Assembly: GCA_016711295.1 (NCBI GenBank)
Contig: JADJTE010000012.1
Span: forward strand, 124,001 to 188,000
DNA from: Sphingobacteriales bacterium
GTDB taxonomy: Bacteria > Bacteroidota > Bacteroidia > Chitinophagales > UBA2359
Reading direction: 5' to 3'
Length of the DNA stretch: 64,000 nucleotides
Position numbers and translations under genes: made by a program. This document shows positions 1 to 11,118 of this stretch, piece by piece (positions within the stretch are counted from its first letter, which is position 1; each line of letters begins with the position of its first letter). Below the pieces are notes generated by a model. The model had not been told where the DNA came from, did not search any database, and saw nothing but the letters and a program-made list of their open reading frames with translations.

Positions 1-118
1 CAATGTCGCATTTACTACTTGAATCTAGGTTCCACAACAAACATAAAAGAGCCAGTTTGTTTTTTTAATGCGTTTGCCCTGCTATAAAATGGCAAAATGA
101 GCCACTAATAAACTGTTT

Positions 119-3100
119 ATGTCTAAAAAGCGTAACTATGCAGCATTTTTGGCGATTATCCCAATAGTTCGCTTGCATCTACACCTTCATCTGCCTTTAT
201 TTCCACCCTTTTGTATGCGTTTTTCTATCTATTGCCTTTGCTTCTTGTTGGCTATCTTTTTTGACTCTATGCTTTGCCGTGCCCAAGTACTTTGCCATAC
301 CGATGCTTATTATGAGCAAAACAGCACCATAAATCCCGTTCTGTTGAGCCAAGAAACGGATATGAACCTCGAATTAGAAGAAAAAACAAAAAAATTATGG
401 CAAAAACGCCAAAATACCCAACTCGCCAAAGATGATATAGCCGATTATCCCCTTGTGCGCATACCCGTAGTAGTACACCTCGTATATGGCAATGGTGAGA
501 GCGTAGGCATGGGAGCTAATCTCAGCGACGACCGCGTGCGTGCCGCTATCGATTGGCTGAACGATGCGTACCGCAACCGCAATCTATACGACCCCGCTTC
601 GGGCGCAGACACACGCCTCGAATTTTGCCTCGCCACTCGCGACCCCAATGGCAACTATTCGAGCGGCATTACCCGAAGCCTATCTGCCCCCTGGACCAAC
701 CTCATACAAAGCACAGAGGATACGCCCCTCAAACAGACCATCGGCTGGGATAGAAACAGCTACCTCAATATTTGGGTGGTCAATTCTATCCGCGAATCAG
801 CATCTATGCCGCCCAATATTGCGGGCTACTCCTCGATGCCCCTCCAAGCAGGCGATACTTATGACGGCGTAGTGGTGATCAAAGATTATTTTGGCAGCGA
901 TTACGTGAGCAACAAAGTTTTGGTACACGAAATCGGGCATTATTTAGGACTATACCATACCTTCCGCGACGGCTGCACAAACAATACCTGCTTGGGGCAG
1001 GGCGATTTTGTGTGCGATACACCACCCGATGCCCTTAGCTCGCCTACGGTCACATGCTCACCCATCAACAGTTGTAGTACGGACGGGCAAGACTCATCTC
1101 CCAACAACCCGTTTAGAGCAGTAGCTTTGGGTGGCAAAGGCGACCAAAGTGATTTGATAGAAAATTATATGGATTATAGCGGATATATTTGCCATACCCA
1201 TTTTACAGTAGGGCAAATAGACCGTATGCGCCTTGCCGTTTCGCTTTATCGCCCTCAACTCGTCGAGTCCGGCGGCTGTCAAAGCCCTTTTAGCAACGAT
1301 ATAGGCATTAGCACCTTAGTACAACCCGCCGCATTTGGCTGCAATAATACCTTAGTTGTGCGCCTCCAAAATTTTGGCACCAATACAATTTGGAGTGCTA
1401 CTATCAATTATCAAATAGACAACGGCATAAGCAACCTACAAACTTGGAACGGCAACCTAACACCAGGCGCGGCGGTTGATGTCTTGCTCAATAGTAGCTC
1501 CAATTTTAGCCAAGCAGCGCATACATTTTCGGGATATACATCGCAGCCTAATGGCGCCAACGACACGAACAGCGATAATAATGCCTTAACCCAACGCTTT
1601 TATTCGCTCAATAGCCAAAATATACCTTTGAACGACAATTTTGAAACTACTGAAATATCGGACACTTGGCTCTTGGTCAATTCAGACAATGCTACATCGT
1701 GGCAAAAAACTTGGACGAGTGCTTGTTGGGTAAATGGCAGCGGAGGCCTGTATATGAACCATAAAAACTATGCTGAGTTAGGGCAAAAAGACTATTTAAT
1801 AACGCGCACCAACTTAGACGGCTATGCCAATGCCGATTTGACTTTTGACTTGGCTTATGCGCGTAGCAATAGCAGTTCGTCCGATAAATTGCGCGTAGCC
1901 GTATCGACCGACTGCGGCTCTTCGTTCGAGGAGGTATATTATAAATCGGGCAGCCAATTGGCTACTGTCTCCAATTTAGTTGCCAACGATTTTTCGCCAA
2001 ATAGCTGTACTCAATGGCGCACCGAAAGCATCAACCTCATAAAATTTGCAGGGCAAGACATCATTATCGCCTTTGAAGCCATTAATTTTAACAATAATAA
2101 TCTGCACTTAGACAACGTGCGCCTCAACGGAACAATAGATATTGCCTGCCACCCGCCTACTAATTTTATTGTCCTTAACAGCGGCATTAGCTCGGCGAGT
2201 TTGAGTTGGCAAAATTACGAAAACGAAGCCGAATCATACCATTTGCGCTATCGTATTGCGGGAACTACCGCTTGGACAGAGATATACAACGTACAAGCAC
2301 CCTATACACTCAACAACCTCATGAGCAATACGACCTACGAAGTAGCAGTAATGAGCGATTGCGCGGGCGCATTATTTAGCGATTATACCAACCCGCTCAC
2401 GCTAAGCACTATCTACGACCCCTGCCCGCCACCTATTAATCTAACAGTAGCTGATATTGACAAAAATTTTGCCCTGCTCACCTGGACAGCTCCTTCTGCC
2501 AACGCGAGCTATCGGGTGCAATATCGCATGGCAGGCCTGTCGTTTTGGTTCGGTCCCATAGCTGTTGACGAAACCCAATTTTTGCTCGAAGGGCTGACGG
2601 TCAATACCAATTACGAAATGCGCGTATTCAGCTATTGCGATGGCGACGAAAGCGAACAAGCACCGCAAATTTCATTTTTTACGGCACCCGATTGTAGCGT
2701 GCCCGAGGGCTTGATAGCCACATCAGTAACTATTAATAGTGCTACTATCCAATGGAATGGCGACGAAGACGCAAGCAGCTACCGCATAGAATACCGCGAG
2801 TTGGGCACTACGAGTTGGTCTAATATATCGTATGGCTTAAATAGCTATACCATTAATGGTTTGCAACAAGAAAAGCTCTACGAAGTACGGGTGCGTGCAT
2901 ATTGCGGCGCCACTGCATACAGCGATTTTTGCCCTACTATTGTGCTACAGACTGCTGCGCCTTGTTTCCCGCCTTCTAATTTACAAATTACTGAGCTCAC
3001 CCATAGCAGCGCAACCCTCACTTGGAACGGCAATACATCGTCGGCACAAACTTATCAGTTGCAGTACAAACGCAAAGGCGTGGTGCCTTGGGATACGCTC

Positions 3101-3955
3101 ACTGTTTTGGGTACATCGGCTACCTTGTGGGGTTTAGACCCCTGCACAGAATATCTATGCCGCATCAATGTAGATTGTGGCTATACCGAAAGTAGCAATA
3201 GTCCTAATAGCGAATTTTTGACCGCGCAGTCATCGGGATATTGCTGCGCCTTAGCTCAAACATCGAGTTATTTGTGGATTAGGAAGGTGACATTTGGCGG
3301 AATAATAAACGAAAGTGGCAATAACGGCGGCTATGCCGATTTTAGCGCATCGACAGCCAACGTACAGCGCGGCATGCAATATCCCTTTCAATTTCGCTTG
3401 GGCTTGACCAAAAAAAGCAATACTCGTTATTGGGACGTATGGATTGACTATGACCACGACCAAATATTTGACCCCGAAGAACATGCCTACTCTTCGGGAA
3501 CAGGCGGCTTGGGCAGCGACATCAGTTTGCAAACAGGCAATATCAATATTCCTTGGTCGGCGGCTTTGGGCACAACCAAAATGCGTATAGCCCTACGTGC
3601 CAGCGAACATGCCCAATCTTGCGGGGCTTACTTGTCGGGCGAAGTAGAAGATTATACTATTTCCATTGGCGAAGGCAAAACCGAAGCACAGAACTCGCCC
3701 GCGCAATGGCAATTATTCCCCAATCCCGCACAAAACCATATTACCCTATATAACGAGCAACCCTACGATGGCAATTTATCGCATGAGCAGACAATTTATA
3801 TATACAACCAACAAGGGCAATTGGTATTGTCCGATAAACTAATGGGTAGTAGTGCGGTATTGGATATAGAACAGTTGCCTACGGGTATGTATTATTTGCA
3901 CTTAGCAAGCCACGCTACTACTTTTACTGCCAAATGGCTCAAAATAGCGGATTGA
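119..3955 (+). CDS. Secreted M43-type (pappalysin-like) metalloprotease with fibronectin III repeats and T9SS tail
   Basis: The 1278-residue protein carries a zinc-protease motif HExxHxxGxxH (His270, Glu271, His274, His280) and a downstream NYMDY Met-turn, the layout of M43 cytophagalysin/pappalysin peptidases. After the catalytic domain come a CARDB-like segment, a jelly-roll-like segment (about 505-670), four Cys-bounded fibronectin III-like repeats (about 675-1040), a GEVEDY domain (about 1080-1185) and a C-terminal sorting domain starting at LFPNPAQ and ending in WLKIAD. It should be exported by Sec, cross the outer membrane through T9SS and act extracellularly on protein. The ATG at 119 gives a long, odd N-terminus; an in-frame ATG at 215 starts a clean signal peptide (MRFSIYCLCFLLAIF, cleavage near CRAQ) and is probably the true start. 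The frame is intact. The family call is strong; the substrate is unknown. Confidence 0.9.
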   Translation: MSKKRNYAAFLAIIPIVRLHLHLHLPLFPPFCMRFSIYCLCFLLAIFFDSMLCRAQVLCHTDAYYEQNSTINPVLLSQETDMNLELEEKTKKLWQKRQNTQLAKDDIADYPLVRIPVVVHLVYGNGESVGMGANLSDDRVRAAIDWLNDAYRNRNLYDPASGADTRLEFCLATRDPNGNYSSGITRSLSAPWTNLIQSTEDTPLKQTIGWDRNSYLNIWVVNSIRESASMPPNIAGYSSMPLQAGDTYDGVVVIKDYFGSDYVSNKVLVHEIGHYLGLYHTFRDGCTNNTCLGQGDFVCDTPPDALSSPTVTCSPINSCSTDGQDSSPNNPFRAVALGGKGDQSDLIENYMDYSGYICHTHFTVGQIDRMRLAVSLYRPQLVESGGCQSPFSNDIGISTLVQPAAFGCNNTLVVRLQNFGTNTIWSATINYQIDNGISNLQTWNGNLTPGAAVDVLLNSSSNFSQAAHTFSGYTSQPNGANDTNSDNNALTQRFYSLNSQNIPLNDNFETTEISDTWLLVNSDNATSWQKTWTSACWVNGSGGLYMNHKNYAELGQKDYLITRTNLDGYANADLTFDLAYARSNSSSSDKLRVAVSTDCGSSFEEVYYKSGSQLATVSNLVANDFSPNSCTQWRTESINLIKFAGQDIIIAFEAINFNNNNLHLDNVRLNGTIDIACHPPTNFIVLNSGISSASLSWQNYENEAESYHLRYRIAGTTAWTEIYNVQAPYTLNNLMSNTTYEVAVMSDCAGALFSDYTNPLTLSTIYDPCPPPINLTVADIDKNFALLTWTAPSANASYRVQYRMAGLSFWFGPIAVDETQFLLEGLTVNTNYEMRVFSYCDGDESEQAPQISFFTAPDCSVPEGLIATSVTINSATIQWNGDEDASSYRIEYRELGTTSWSNISYGLNSYTINGLQQEKLYEVRVRAYCGATAYSDFCPTIVLQTAAPCFPPSNLQITELTHSSATLTWNGNTSSAQTYQLQYKRKGVVPWDTLTVLGTSATLWGLDPCTEYLCRINVDCGYTESSNSPNSEFLTAQSSGYCCALAQTSSYLWIRKVTFGGIINESGNNGGYADFSASTANVQRGMQYPFQFRLGLTKKSNTRYWDVWIDYDHDQIFDPEEHAYSSGTGGLGSDISLQTGNINIPWSAALGTTKMRIALRASEHAQSCGAYLSGEVEDYTISIGEGKTEAQNSPAQWQLFPNPAQNHITLYNEQPYDGNLSHEQTIYIYNQQGQLVLSDKLMGSSAVLDIEQLPTGMYYLHLASHATTFTAKWLKIAD

Positions 3956-3961
3956 CGTGCC

Positions 3962-6214
3962 TTATTTCCTGCGTTTAACAAAGCCTATTATAACTTGCAA
4001 AAGACGTTGGCGACCATATTCAATAATTGATGCCTTTGCTTTGACGGGTATAGATGTGCTGTCAGGTAGCAATACTTTATATTTGCCTATTTCGGAGGCG
4101 TTAGACTTAAACGCATCGGACAAGGCAGTTCGGGCGCGATTGATGTCGGCGGGAAGGATAAAATCGTAAAAATTTTTGCCGAGAACATATTCAGCCGACA
4201 AACCGACTTTCTCAATTTTACTCGTAGCATGAATAACTTTTCCCGTTTGGTCGAGCCAAACTATGGGGTGCGAAATCGATTCGAGGAGCCAACGATAGTA
4301 TTCGCTGTATTTATCTGCAATATGCCGCCCCGAAATGACATCGGTAATATCGCGTATCAGCACTAAGGCTTCGGTCTGATTGACTAAGGATAGCCGAATA
4401 TCGTAGTGGCGTATGCGATCTGCCTCGAACGATAAAAATTCTTCTGTTTGTATATCTCCGTTTTCTAATGCAATTTCGAATATCTCCATAATGGTGGCAC
4501 CCATTTCGCCAAGTGTTTCTTGTACTCGGTTGCCGATAAAAAAAGCACGCTCGTATTGCTCAAATATTTGGTCTTGCGGATTAGTGCTTTTGGCGGGTAT
4601 ATAATTGATATATTCACCTGCGCGGTTGATGTGCAGCATACTATCGGGGATAGCGAGTAGCAAGGCTTTTTGTCGGCGTTCTGTTTTGTGAAACGCGAGT
4701 TCGGCACGTTTCTGTCGGGTCATATCGCGCAATACGACGAGCCAATCGCCTTGTTGCGTTCCGCTCTTAGGTTGTAAATGCTGTATATGTATATTGATAA
4801 ACCAACCTATTTGCGGGTTATTTTTGGGCACCACGTATAGGTCTATATCTTCTTGCTCCAAACCCTTATAGGTCAAAGCACGCTGGATAGGATTTTCGGC
4901 ATTATCTATCGCTATTGGGTCTTCGTCGGGCAGAAAAAAACGGTGGCTATCTAACCAATCGAGGATATTTTGCCCAATTTGCAAACCTGTCATGCCTTGC
5001 GCCGCGTTGTTGATAAAGGTAATCTGTTGGTTGGTTTGGAGGGAAATAATACCCTCGCGCATTGTTTGGCTGATATTATTCAGCAGTTCGCCCTGCCGGC
5101 CCAAGGCTTCTAAGGCTTCTTGCTTTTTATAGGCAGCTTGTCGGGCTTTTTCATGCTCGCCCCAAAAGGCTTTTCCTTGCGAATGTATTTCTTGCGATAA
5201 ATTATCCAAGATATGCTGTACGCGCATAATAGCAGTAGTATCAGTAATGCTTATCATGATGCCCTTAAATTCATTGTCGGAATAGTAAATGGGCACTATT
5301 TTTAGGTCGCACCATTCGCTGTTGGGCAATTGTAAGTCGCGTTGCAAGGGCGTTTTCTTTTCAATAACCGCATGTATCCACTGCACAAAATAGGGCGACA
5401 AATCTCGTGTATTAATCGCTTCGATAGACTTGCCTACTGCGCTATCATCAATAGATAAGTAGTGTTGTATAAAGTTGGAGAATTGTCGGATACTCAAATC
5501 GGGAAGCAAATATAATACGGCTGTGCGGAGGTGCTGCAACAAGTCGTCAAAATCGCTTTGGCGGATATTATCTTGGTATTGGGCGAGGTTGTAGGCAACA
5601 GATACTGCTCGGTCGCTCCAAGACGAAGAAATTTGGGCGTTACTATGTTGTAGGGCAGCAGTCGATAAGTGTTTGGCTATGGCAGCGGGCAAATCTTCGG
5701 CAGACAAGCAGACATCATACAAGGCAGAGAGACCGTTGGGCTTAGAGTTAGCAAGATATGGAGTATTGGACGGGAGACACCGCGCTAAGAAACCGCCATT
5801 GCTCTTAATAGCTGACAAGGACTGATATTCTTCCAGCAAAGGCGAAAAGACAATAGCAATGGCACGGTGGGCTTGGTGCTTGGCAAGCGATTGCCAAAAA
5901 GCATCGGCAAACGATTGCGCACGCTGCGCAATGGCGTTATTGCCCACAAAAAAACCATTGCCCAATAATAGGTTATTTTGATGCGATAAAACATAAATAT
6001 TATTGGCTTGGGTGGCATCTTCCATTTGGGCTAGCAAAACAGGAAACGAAGTATTCGCTTGCAAAAACGAAATCATCTCTTCGTCAGATGATTCTGCCGA
6101 AGGGTTGAATACAATAAAAGCAGCATCGGGCAGATGGGTGGGGGCGGCATTTAGAAATGCTGCCAAGGTATCGCCATCATGTAGGGTAGCCACTAAAGTA
6201 ATAATTGAGTGCAT
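3962..6214 (-). CDS. Multi-PAS sensor protein with degenerate CheB methylesterase-like domain
   Basis: Residues 1-190 follow the CheB methylesterase fold region by region: an N-terminal strand-turn, the IVxH-type strand, the NNIYVLSHQNNLLL segment matching CheB HAYIAPxxxHMEL, the FWQSLAKHQAHRAIAIV helix-strand and a final helix. All three catalytic positions appear changed: Ser to Thr in the ASTGG region, His to Asn (IVFNP) and Asp to Glu (PLLEEY). About four PAS domains follow (roughly 225-335, 375-505, 510-630, 635-745). No CheR, kinase, GGDEF or receiver domain is present. CheB-CheR-PAS fusions are a known family, so this looks like a derivative that lost CheR and esterase activity and became a PAS-based scaffold or sensor. 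It lies 6 bases from the convergent metalloprotease gene. The reading frame is intact. Confidence 0.75.
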   Translation of the reverse strand: MHSIITLVATLHDGDTLAAFLNAAPTHLPDAAFIVFNPSAESSDEEMISFLQANTSFPVLLAQMEDATQANNIYVLSHQNNLLLGNGFFVGNNAIAQRAQSFADAFWQSLAKHQAHRAIAIVFSPLLEEYQSLSAIKSNGGFLARCLPSNTPYLANSKPNGLSALYDVCLSAEDLPAAIAKHLSTAALQHSNAQISSSWSDRAVSVAYNLAQYQDNIRQSDFDDLLQHLRTAVLYLLPDLSIRQFSNFIQHYLSIDDSAVGKSIEAINTRDLSPYFVQWIHAVIEKKTPLQRDLQLPNSEWCDLKIVPIYYSDNEFKGIMISITDTTAIMRVQHILDNLSQEIHSQGKAFWGEHEKARQAAYKKQEALEALGRQGELLNNISQTMREGIISLQTNQQITFINNAAQGMTGLQIGQNILDWLDSHRFFLPDEDPIAIDNAENPIQRALTYKGLEQEDIDLYVVPKNNPQIGWFINIHIQHLQPKSGTQQGDWLVVLRDMTRQKRAELAFHKTERRQKALLLAIPDSMLHINRAGEYINYIPAKSTNPQDQIFEQYERAFFIGNRVQETLGEMGATIMEIFEIALENGDIQTEEFLSFEADRIRHYDIRLSLVNQTEALVLIRDITDVISGRHIADKYSEYYRWLLESISHPIVWLDQTGKVIHATSKIEKVGLSAEYVLGKNFYDFILPADINRARTALSDAFKSNASEIGKYKVLLPDSTSIPVKAKASIIEYGRQRLLQVIIGFVKRRK

Positions 6215-6467
6215 AGGGTAGGCATAATATGCTAACTATAGTAACGAAAAAAACCCTCGAAAGTTACTTAATAGACGAATTTCGCTTGGTGCGTTACGTT
6301 ATTTTGCAAAAAAAATGCCAAGAATGCTTGCCATAAGCATAAAAAGCACTAACTTTCCGCCCGAATAAGGCTTTTTAACTTTTGCTCAATATTTTTTAAA
6401 CAAAAAAACAAATAATTAACTTGTTCACCCACGAAATAGTTACATTTTCAACAAACATCATTTTGGT

Positions 6468-9400
6468 ATGAAAAAAAATTATCTATTCACTTTGTTAACT
6501 ATGCTGTTGTGCTTATTGACGACGGCTGCGTTTGCACAGCGAACCATTACCGGTACGGTATCAGACGGCAACGGCGAGGCACTCATCGGTGCTACGGTGC
6601 AGTCTGTCGGCGGTACGGGTGCGGCTACTACCGACCTTGACGGTAAGTATAGCATCAGCGTTTCGAAAGAAACCACCGCCCTATTATTCAGCTATGTCGG
6701 CTTTGATAACGAGACCGTCACGCTGGGCACGTCTAATACTATTGACGTAAGCCTCCGCGATGCAGGTCTATTAGACGAAGTCGTCATTATGGGTATCCCA
6801 CGTAGTGCCGAGTCGGCAGGCTATGCTACTCAAAAACTTGACGGCGACGGCTTAATCAAAGCCCGCGAACCCAACCTCATCAATGCCATTTCGGGCAAAA
6901 TAGCAGGCGTACAAATTACTAGCTCGTCAGGTTCGGTTGGTGCTTCGTCGCGCTTAGTCGTGCGCGGTGCTGCCTCTATCACGGGTTCTACCGACCCTCT
7001 GTATGTAGTAGATGGCGTTCCGCTCGACAACCGCAACTTGGGTACTGCCGGCGACGGTAGTGCAGTTGATGGAGGTGGCTTCGACCTTCCAAATGGTATT
7101 GCCGACATCAACCCCGATGACATCAAAGACATCACAGTCCTGAAAGGTCCTAATGCGGCGGCATTGTATGGTATCCGTGCTGCTAACGGCGTAGTTCTAA
7201 TTACGACCAAAAGCGGCAAAGCAGGGCAAAAAGGCTTCGGCGTGTCGTTCAATTCGAGCACGACATTTGAAACACCCTTGGTATTGCCCGATTTCCAAAA
7301 CTCCTACGGACAAGGTCCCGACCCCAATTATTTCTATTGGGAAAACGGTTCCACCGACGACGGCGGTGTAGACGAAAGTTGGGGGCCTCCCCTCGATGCA
7401 GGTTTGTCGTTCACGCAATGGGAATCGTTCATCGACCCCACCTCGCCCGACTATGGCAAACCCCTACCTTGGGTCTCACATCCCAATAATATCCGCGATT
7501 TTTATGACACGGGTATCACATCTAACAACAATATCTCGTTTAACGGCGGAGCAAAAGGCGTAGGCTATCGCTTGTCTTTGGGTTTGATGAACCAAAAAGG
7601 TATGGTGCCTAATACTGAATACAAACGCTATAACGTAGGTGCTAACACCAATTTTGACATCTCGTCGCGCCTCAAAGCAGGTGTGTCTGCCAATTATGCC
7701 AAAGCCACGAGCGGCAACTTGCCCACCGTAGGCTATGACAGCGAAAACCCCGTACAACAGATGATTTGGTCGGGTCGTAATGTCGATTTCAACAAATTGC
7801 GTGATTGGGAAAACCTACCCCTCGCGCCCGCTGGTACAGCAGCCGAAGGTACACCACTCAACTGGAATACTGCATTCCAAAACAACCCATATTGGGTATT
7901 AGCCAATAACCTGAACAAGTACAACAAAGACCGCTTGTTTGGCAATGTCAATTTGGCATACCGCATCACCGACGATTTGAGCATTACTGCCAAAACGGGT
8001 GCTGATACTTGGTCTTCCTTGGCAAGTGAGCAAAAAGCAGTAGGTAGCAACGAATACCAAGAGGGCTACTACACTGAAATTGCGCGGACCTTTATGGAAA
8101 CCAACTCCGATGTATTGTTGTCCTACAAAAAACAATTGTCGCCCGATTTTGACTTTAGCATCAACCTCGGTGGCAATATGATGAAATCCAAAACCCGCTT
8201 ACTCGTAGGTACAGCCGCTCAATTGGAGTTGCCCGGCGTATATAATCTCGGCAATGTTAAATCGGGTACCAGCCCCAGTTTAACCAATGTTATCCGTAAT
8301 TGGGCAATCAACAGTATATACGGTACGGGACAAATCGCCTTTAAAGACGCGCTTTATTTAGACTTTACAGGTCGTAACGACTGGTCAAGCCTATTGCCCC
8401 TCGAAAATAATTCGTTCTTCTATCCCTCGGTAACACTTAGTGCCGTATTGAGCGACTTGTGGACTATGCCAAGCGGTATTGACTACTTAAAAGTACGTGG
8501 TGGTTGGGCAAAAGTGGGTAGCACAGGTGCTTTGGCAGCCTACGAAACGGCGCAAACATTCGACTTCCGCGCCGACCCATTTGGGTACCGTCTTATTGCC
8601 TTTCAACCCCGCACAGTTGAACAATCCCAATATCGGTCCTAGGTTTACTACTGGTACAGAATACGGTATTGAAGCTAAATTCTTCGACCGCCGTTTGCGC
8701 TTCGATTTTACCTACTACGACCAGACGAGCAAAGACCTCATCGTACCCGTAGAAGTATCGGCTTCGTCGGGCTATATCACATCGCTTGACAACGTAGGTA
8801 TTATGAACAATAAAGGTATCGAGTTGCAATTGGGCTTGACAGCAGTTAAAACCCAAGATTTCTCACTCGACTTTACTTTCAACTTCGCCAAAAATAACAA
8901 TATAGTCGAGTCGCTCGGCGGCTTAACAGCTCTGAACCTCGGTGGTCAATGGAATGTAAATCTCCAAGCCCGCGAAGATATGCCCTACGGCGTATTGTTC
9001 GGTCCTGGCTACTTACGCGACGATAGTGGCGAAATTATCCACGTAAACGGTATTCCACAACGCGATCCATCTAATAAAGTATTGGGCAATATCCAACCTG
9101 ACTTTACAGGTGGTGTAGGCGTTGATTTGGCATACAAAGGTTTTAGCATCAATGGTTTGGTAGACTTCCGCAAAGGCAGTGATATTTATTCGATGACTAC
9201 TACCTGGGGACGCTACTCGGGCGTATTGCAAGAAACTATCTTTGGTCGCGAAACGGGTATCGTAGGTACAGGGGTTAAAAATATCGGTACTGCTACCGAA
9301 CCCAATTATGTAACTAATGACGTAGTAGTTGGCGCAGAAACCTATAACAAAGCGGCATACTCTAATGCTGTTGCCGAAGGTTCGGTATTTGATGCTTCGT

Positions 9401-9639
9401 TTGTCAAATTGCGCCAATTGATGCTGACCTACCAATTGCCTAATAATTGGTTTGGTAAAAGTGTTTTCCAAGGTGCATCTATCTCTTTAGTAGGTCGTAA
9501 CTTGGCTATCTTGCATCGCAACGCACCCCACATCGACCCCGAAACGGGTTTCAGCAGCCAAAATGCAGAGCAAGGTCAGGAGTTTGGACAGCTACCCTCT
9601 GCACGAAGCATAGGCTTTAACCTCAATTTTAACTTCTAA
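6468..9639 (+). CDS. SusC/RagA-family TonB-dependent outer-membrane receptor (frameshifted)
   Basis: A signal peptide (cleavage after AAFAQ) is followed by a CarboxypepD_reg-like domain (about residues 24-95), a TonB plug with the SusC signatures (ISGKIAGVQIT, LVVRGAAS, DPLYVVDGVPLDN, VLKGPNAAALYGIRAANGVVLITTK) and a long beta-barrel ending in Phe (NLNFNF). The total length, about 1056 codons, fits the family. The frame changes at about 8586: DPFG is read before it and TVLLPFNPAQ after it in the next frame, so one extra base is present. Both sides are clean, so this is probably a sequence error. SusC forms the barrel of a nutrient importer with the SusD lipoprotein encoded 17 bases downstream. 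The substrate (glycan or peptide) cannot be told. Confidence 0.9.
8581..8590 (+). other. Frameshift position in the SusC-like gene
   Basis: Removing one base from the GGGTACC stretch joins the upstream frame (ending DPFG) to the downstream frame (starting TVLLPF) with no loss of family-like sequence. Neither frame continues sensibly alone. Confidence 0.7.
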
Positions 9640-9656
9640 AAAACCATTGCAAAATC

Positions 9657-11089
9657 ATGAGAAAAATATTGTTAATGACAGCAGTTGCTATCGGCTTGAC
9701 CTTTAGTACGGGCTGCGACCAGGGTTTTGAGGAGTTGAACACCAACCCCAACGACCCAACTACTGTGCCATCAGGGCTTCTGATAGCCGATGTTGTGTTT
9801 AATGCAGGTAACACGCTCTATAGCACTTTTGTAGGCGGCGATATGGGTTCGTGCTGGGCACAACATTGGGGCAAAGTACAGTACAATGACGAAGAACGCT
9901 ATGTGCCGCGAGAAAGCGTCATAGAAACCCTTATATGGAAAGTCTATTACGAAGATGTCATTTCCGATGCTCGCACGATGCAGTTAATCGCCGAAACCGA
10001 AGAAAATAAAAATGTCCAAGGTGTTGGCTTGGTAATGCAGGCATACGGCTATTCGGTATTGACCGATATGTTTGGCAGTATTCCGTTTACCGATGCTATC
10101 AAAGCAAGCGAAGGCAATTTTACACCCGCTTATGACAGCCAAGAAGTAGTTTATAACGGCATTTTGGCTATGTTAGACAAAGCCGACGAACTTTTATCGG
10201 CAGATGGTGGCACTATCAACGCCTCGTCGGATATTCTATATGGTGGCGACTGGAGCAAATGGGAAAAATTTGCCAACTCGCTCAAATTCCGTTGCTTGAT
10301 GCGCATTTCGGGCAAACGCGACGTATCTAACGACCTCAAAGACCTCGTTGCTAACCGCAGATGTTTGCGAGCCGCGCCGACGAAGCTAAACTCGTTTATT
10401 TAGGTGCCGACCCCAGTGCCAATCCCCTGTATGAGACTATCGTATTCGGCAATCGTGGCGAACACAAATTGAACGAGAAATTGGTCAATATGCTCGCCGA
10501 ACTCAACGACCCGCGCTTGCCCGTATATGCCCAGCCCAATGCTGACGGCGAATATAGAGGCAAACCCGCTGGTATCGAAGATGTACCAAACGACGATTAT
10601 AACTACGAAAATGTATCGGCTGTTGGCTTGTACTACTTACAACCCACTACGCCCGCCTACTTCGTATCCTATTCCGAATTGTTGTTTTTGATGGCAGAAG
10701 CCGCACAACGCGGTTTGATTAGCGGCAGCGCAGCAGACTATTACACGATGGGTATTGCCGCTTCATTCGATGCTAATGGCTTGAGTGCCGACCAAGCCGC
10801 TGCCTATACAGCACAAGGAACAGTCGTTTACAGCGCGTCTAAGGGCTTACAGCAAATAGCCGAACAAAACTGGATGGGCTTGTTCTGCCAAGGCGTAGAA
10901 GCATGGACAGAATGGCGCAGAACGGGATATCCCGCTTTGCAGCCCGCTATAGAGGGGCTTGTCAGCGAAATCCCATCGCGCTATACTTACCCCACTATTG
11001 AGCAATCGGTCAACAAAACAGCTTATGAGGCAGCCGTTGCCGCGCAAGGTCCGAACTTACTCACTACCAAAATCTGGTGGGATAACTAA
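9657..11089 (+). CDS. SusD/RagB-family outer-membrane lipoprotein (frameshifted)
   Basis: The N-terminus has a lipoprotein signal (MRKILLMTAVAIGLTFSTGC, Cys20) followed by ELNTNPNDPT, the hallmark of the SusD_2-like branch. The TPR-rich body continues (LVMQAYGYSVLTDMFGSIPFTDA) and the C-terminal half has the SusD signatures SYSELLFLMAEAAQRG and GVEAWTEWRRTGYPAL. The frame breaks at about 10358, where one missing base separates DLVANR from MFASRADEAKLVYLG; the product would be about 478 residues. SusD lipoproteins sit on the cell surface and act as a lid over the SusC barrel, binding the substrate. The gene follows the SusC gene directly, so they are co-transcribed. Confidence 0.9.
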
Positions 11090-11118
11090 TCACTTTCAAT
11101 ATCTAACCTTGAATCACA

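Noticed and set aside
8581..8590. Programmed frameshift in the SusC gene
   Set aside because: No slippery heptamer or downstream structure is apparent, and similar indels occur across many unrelated genes, so error is more likely.
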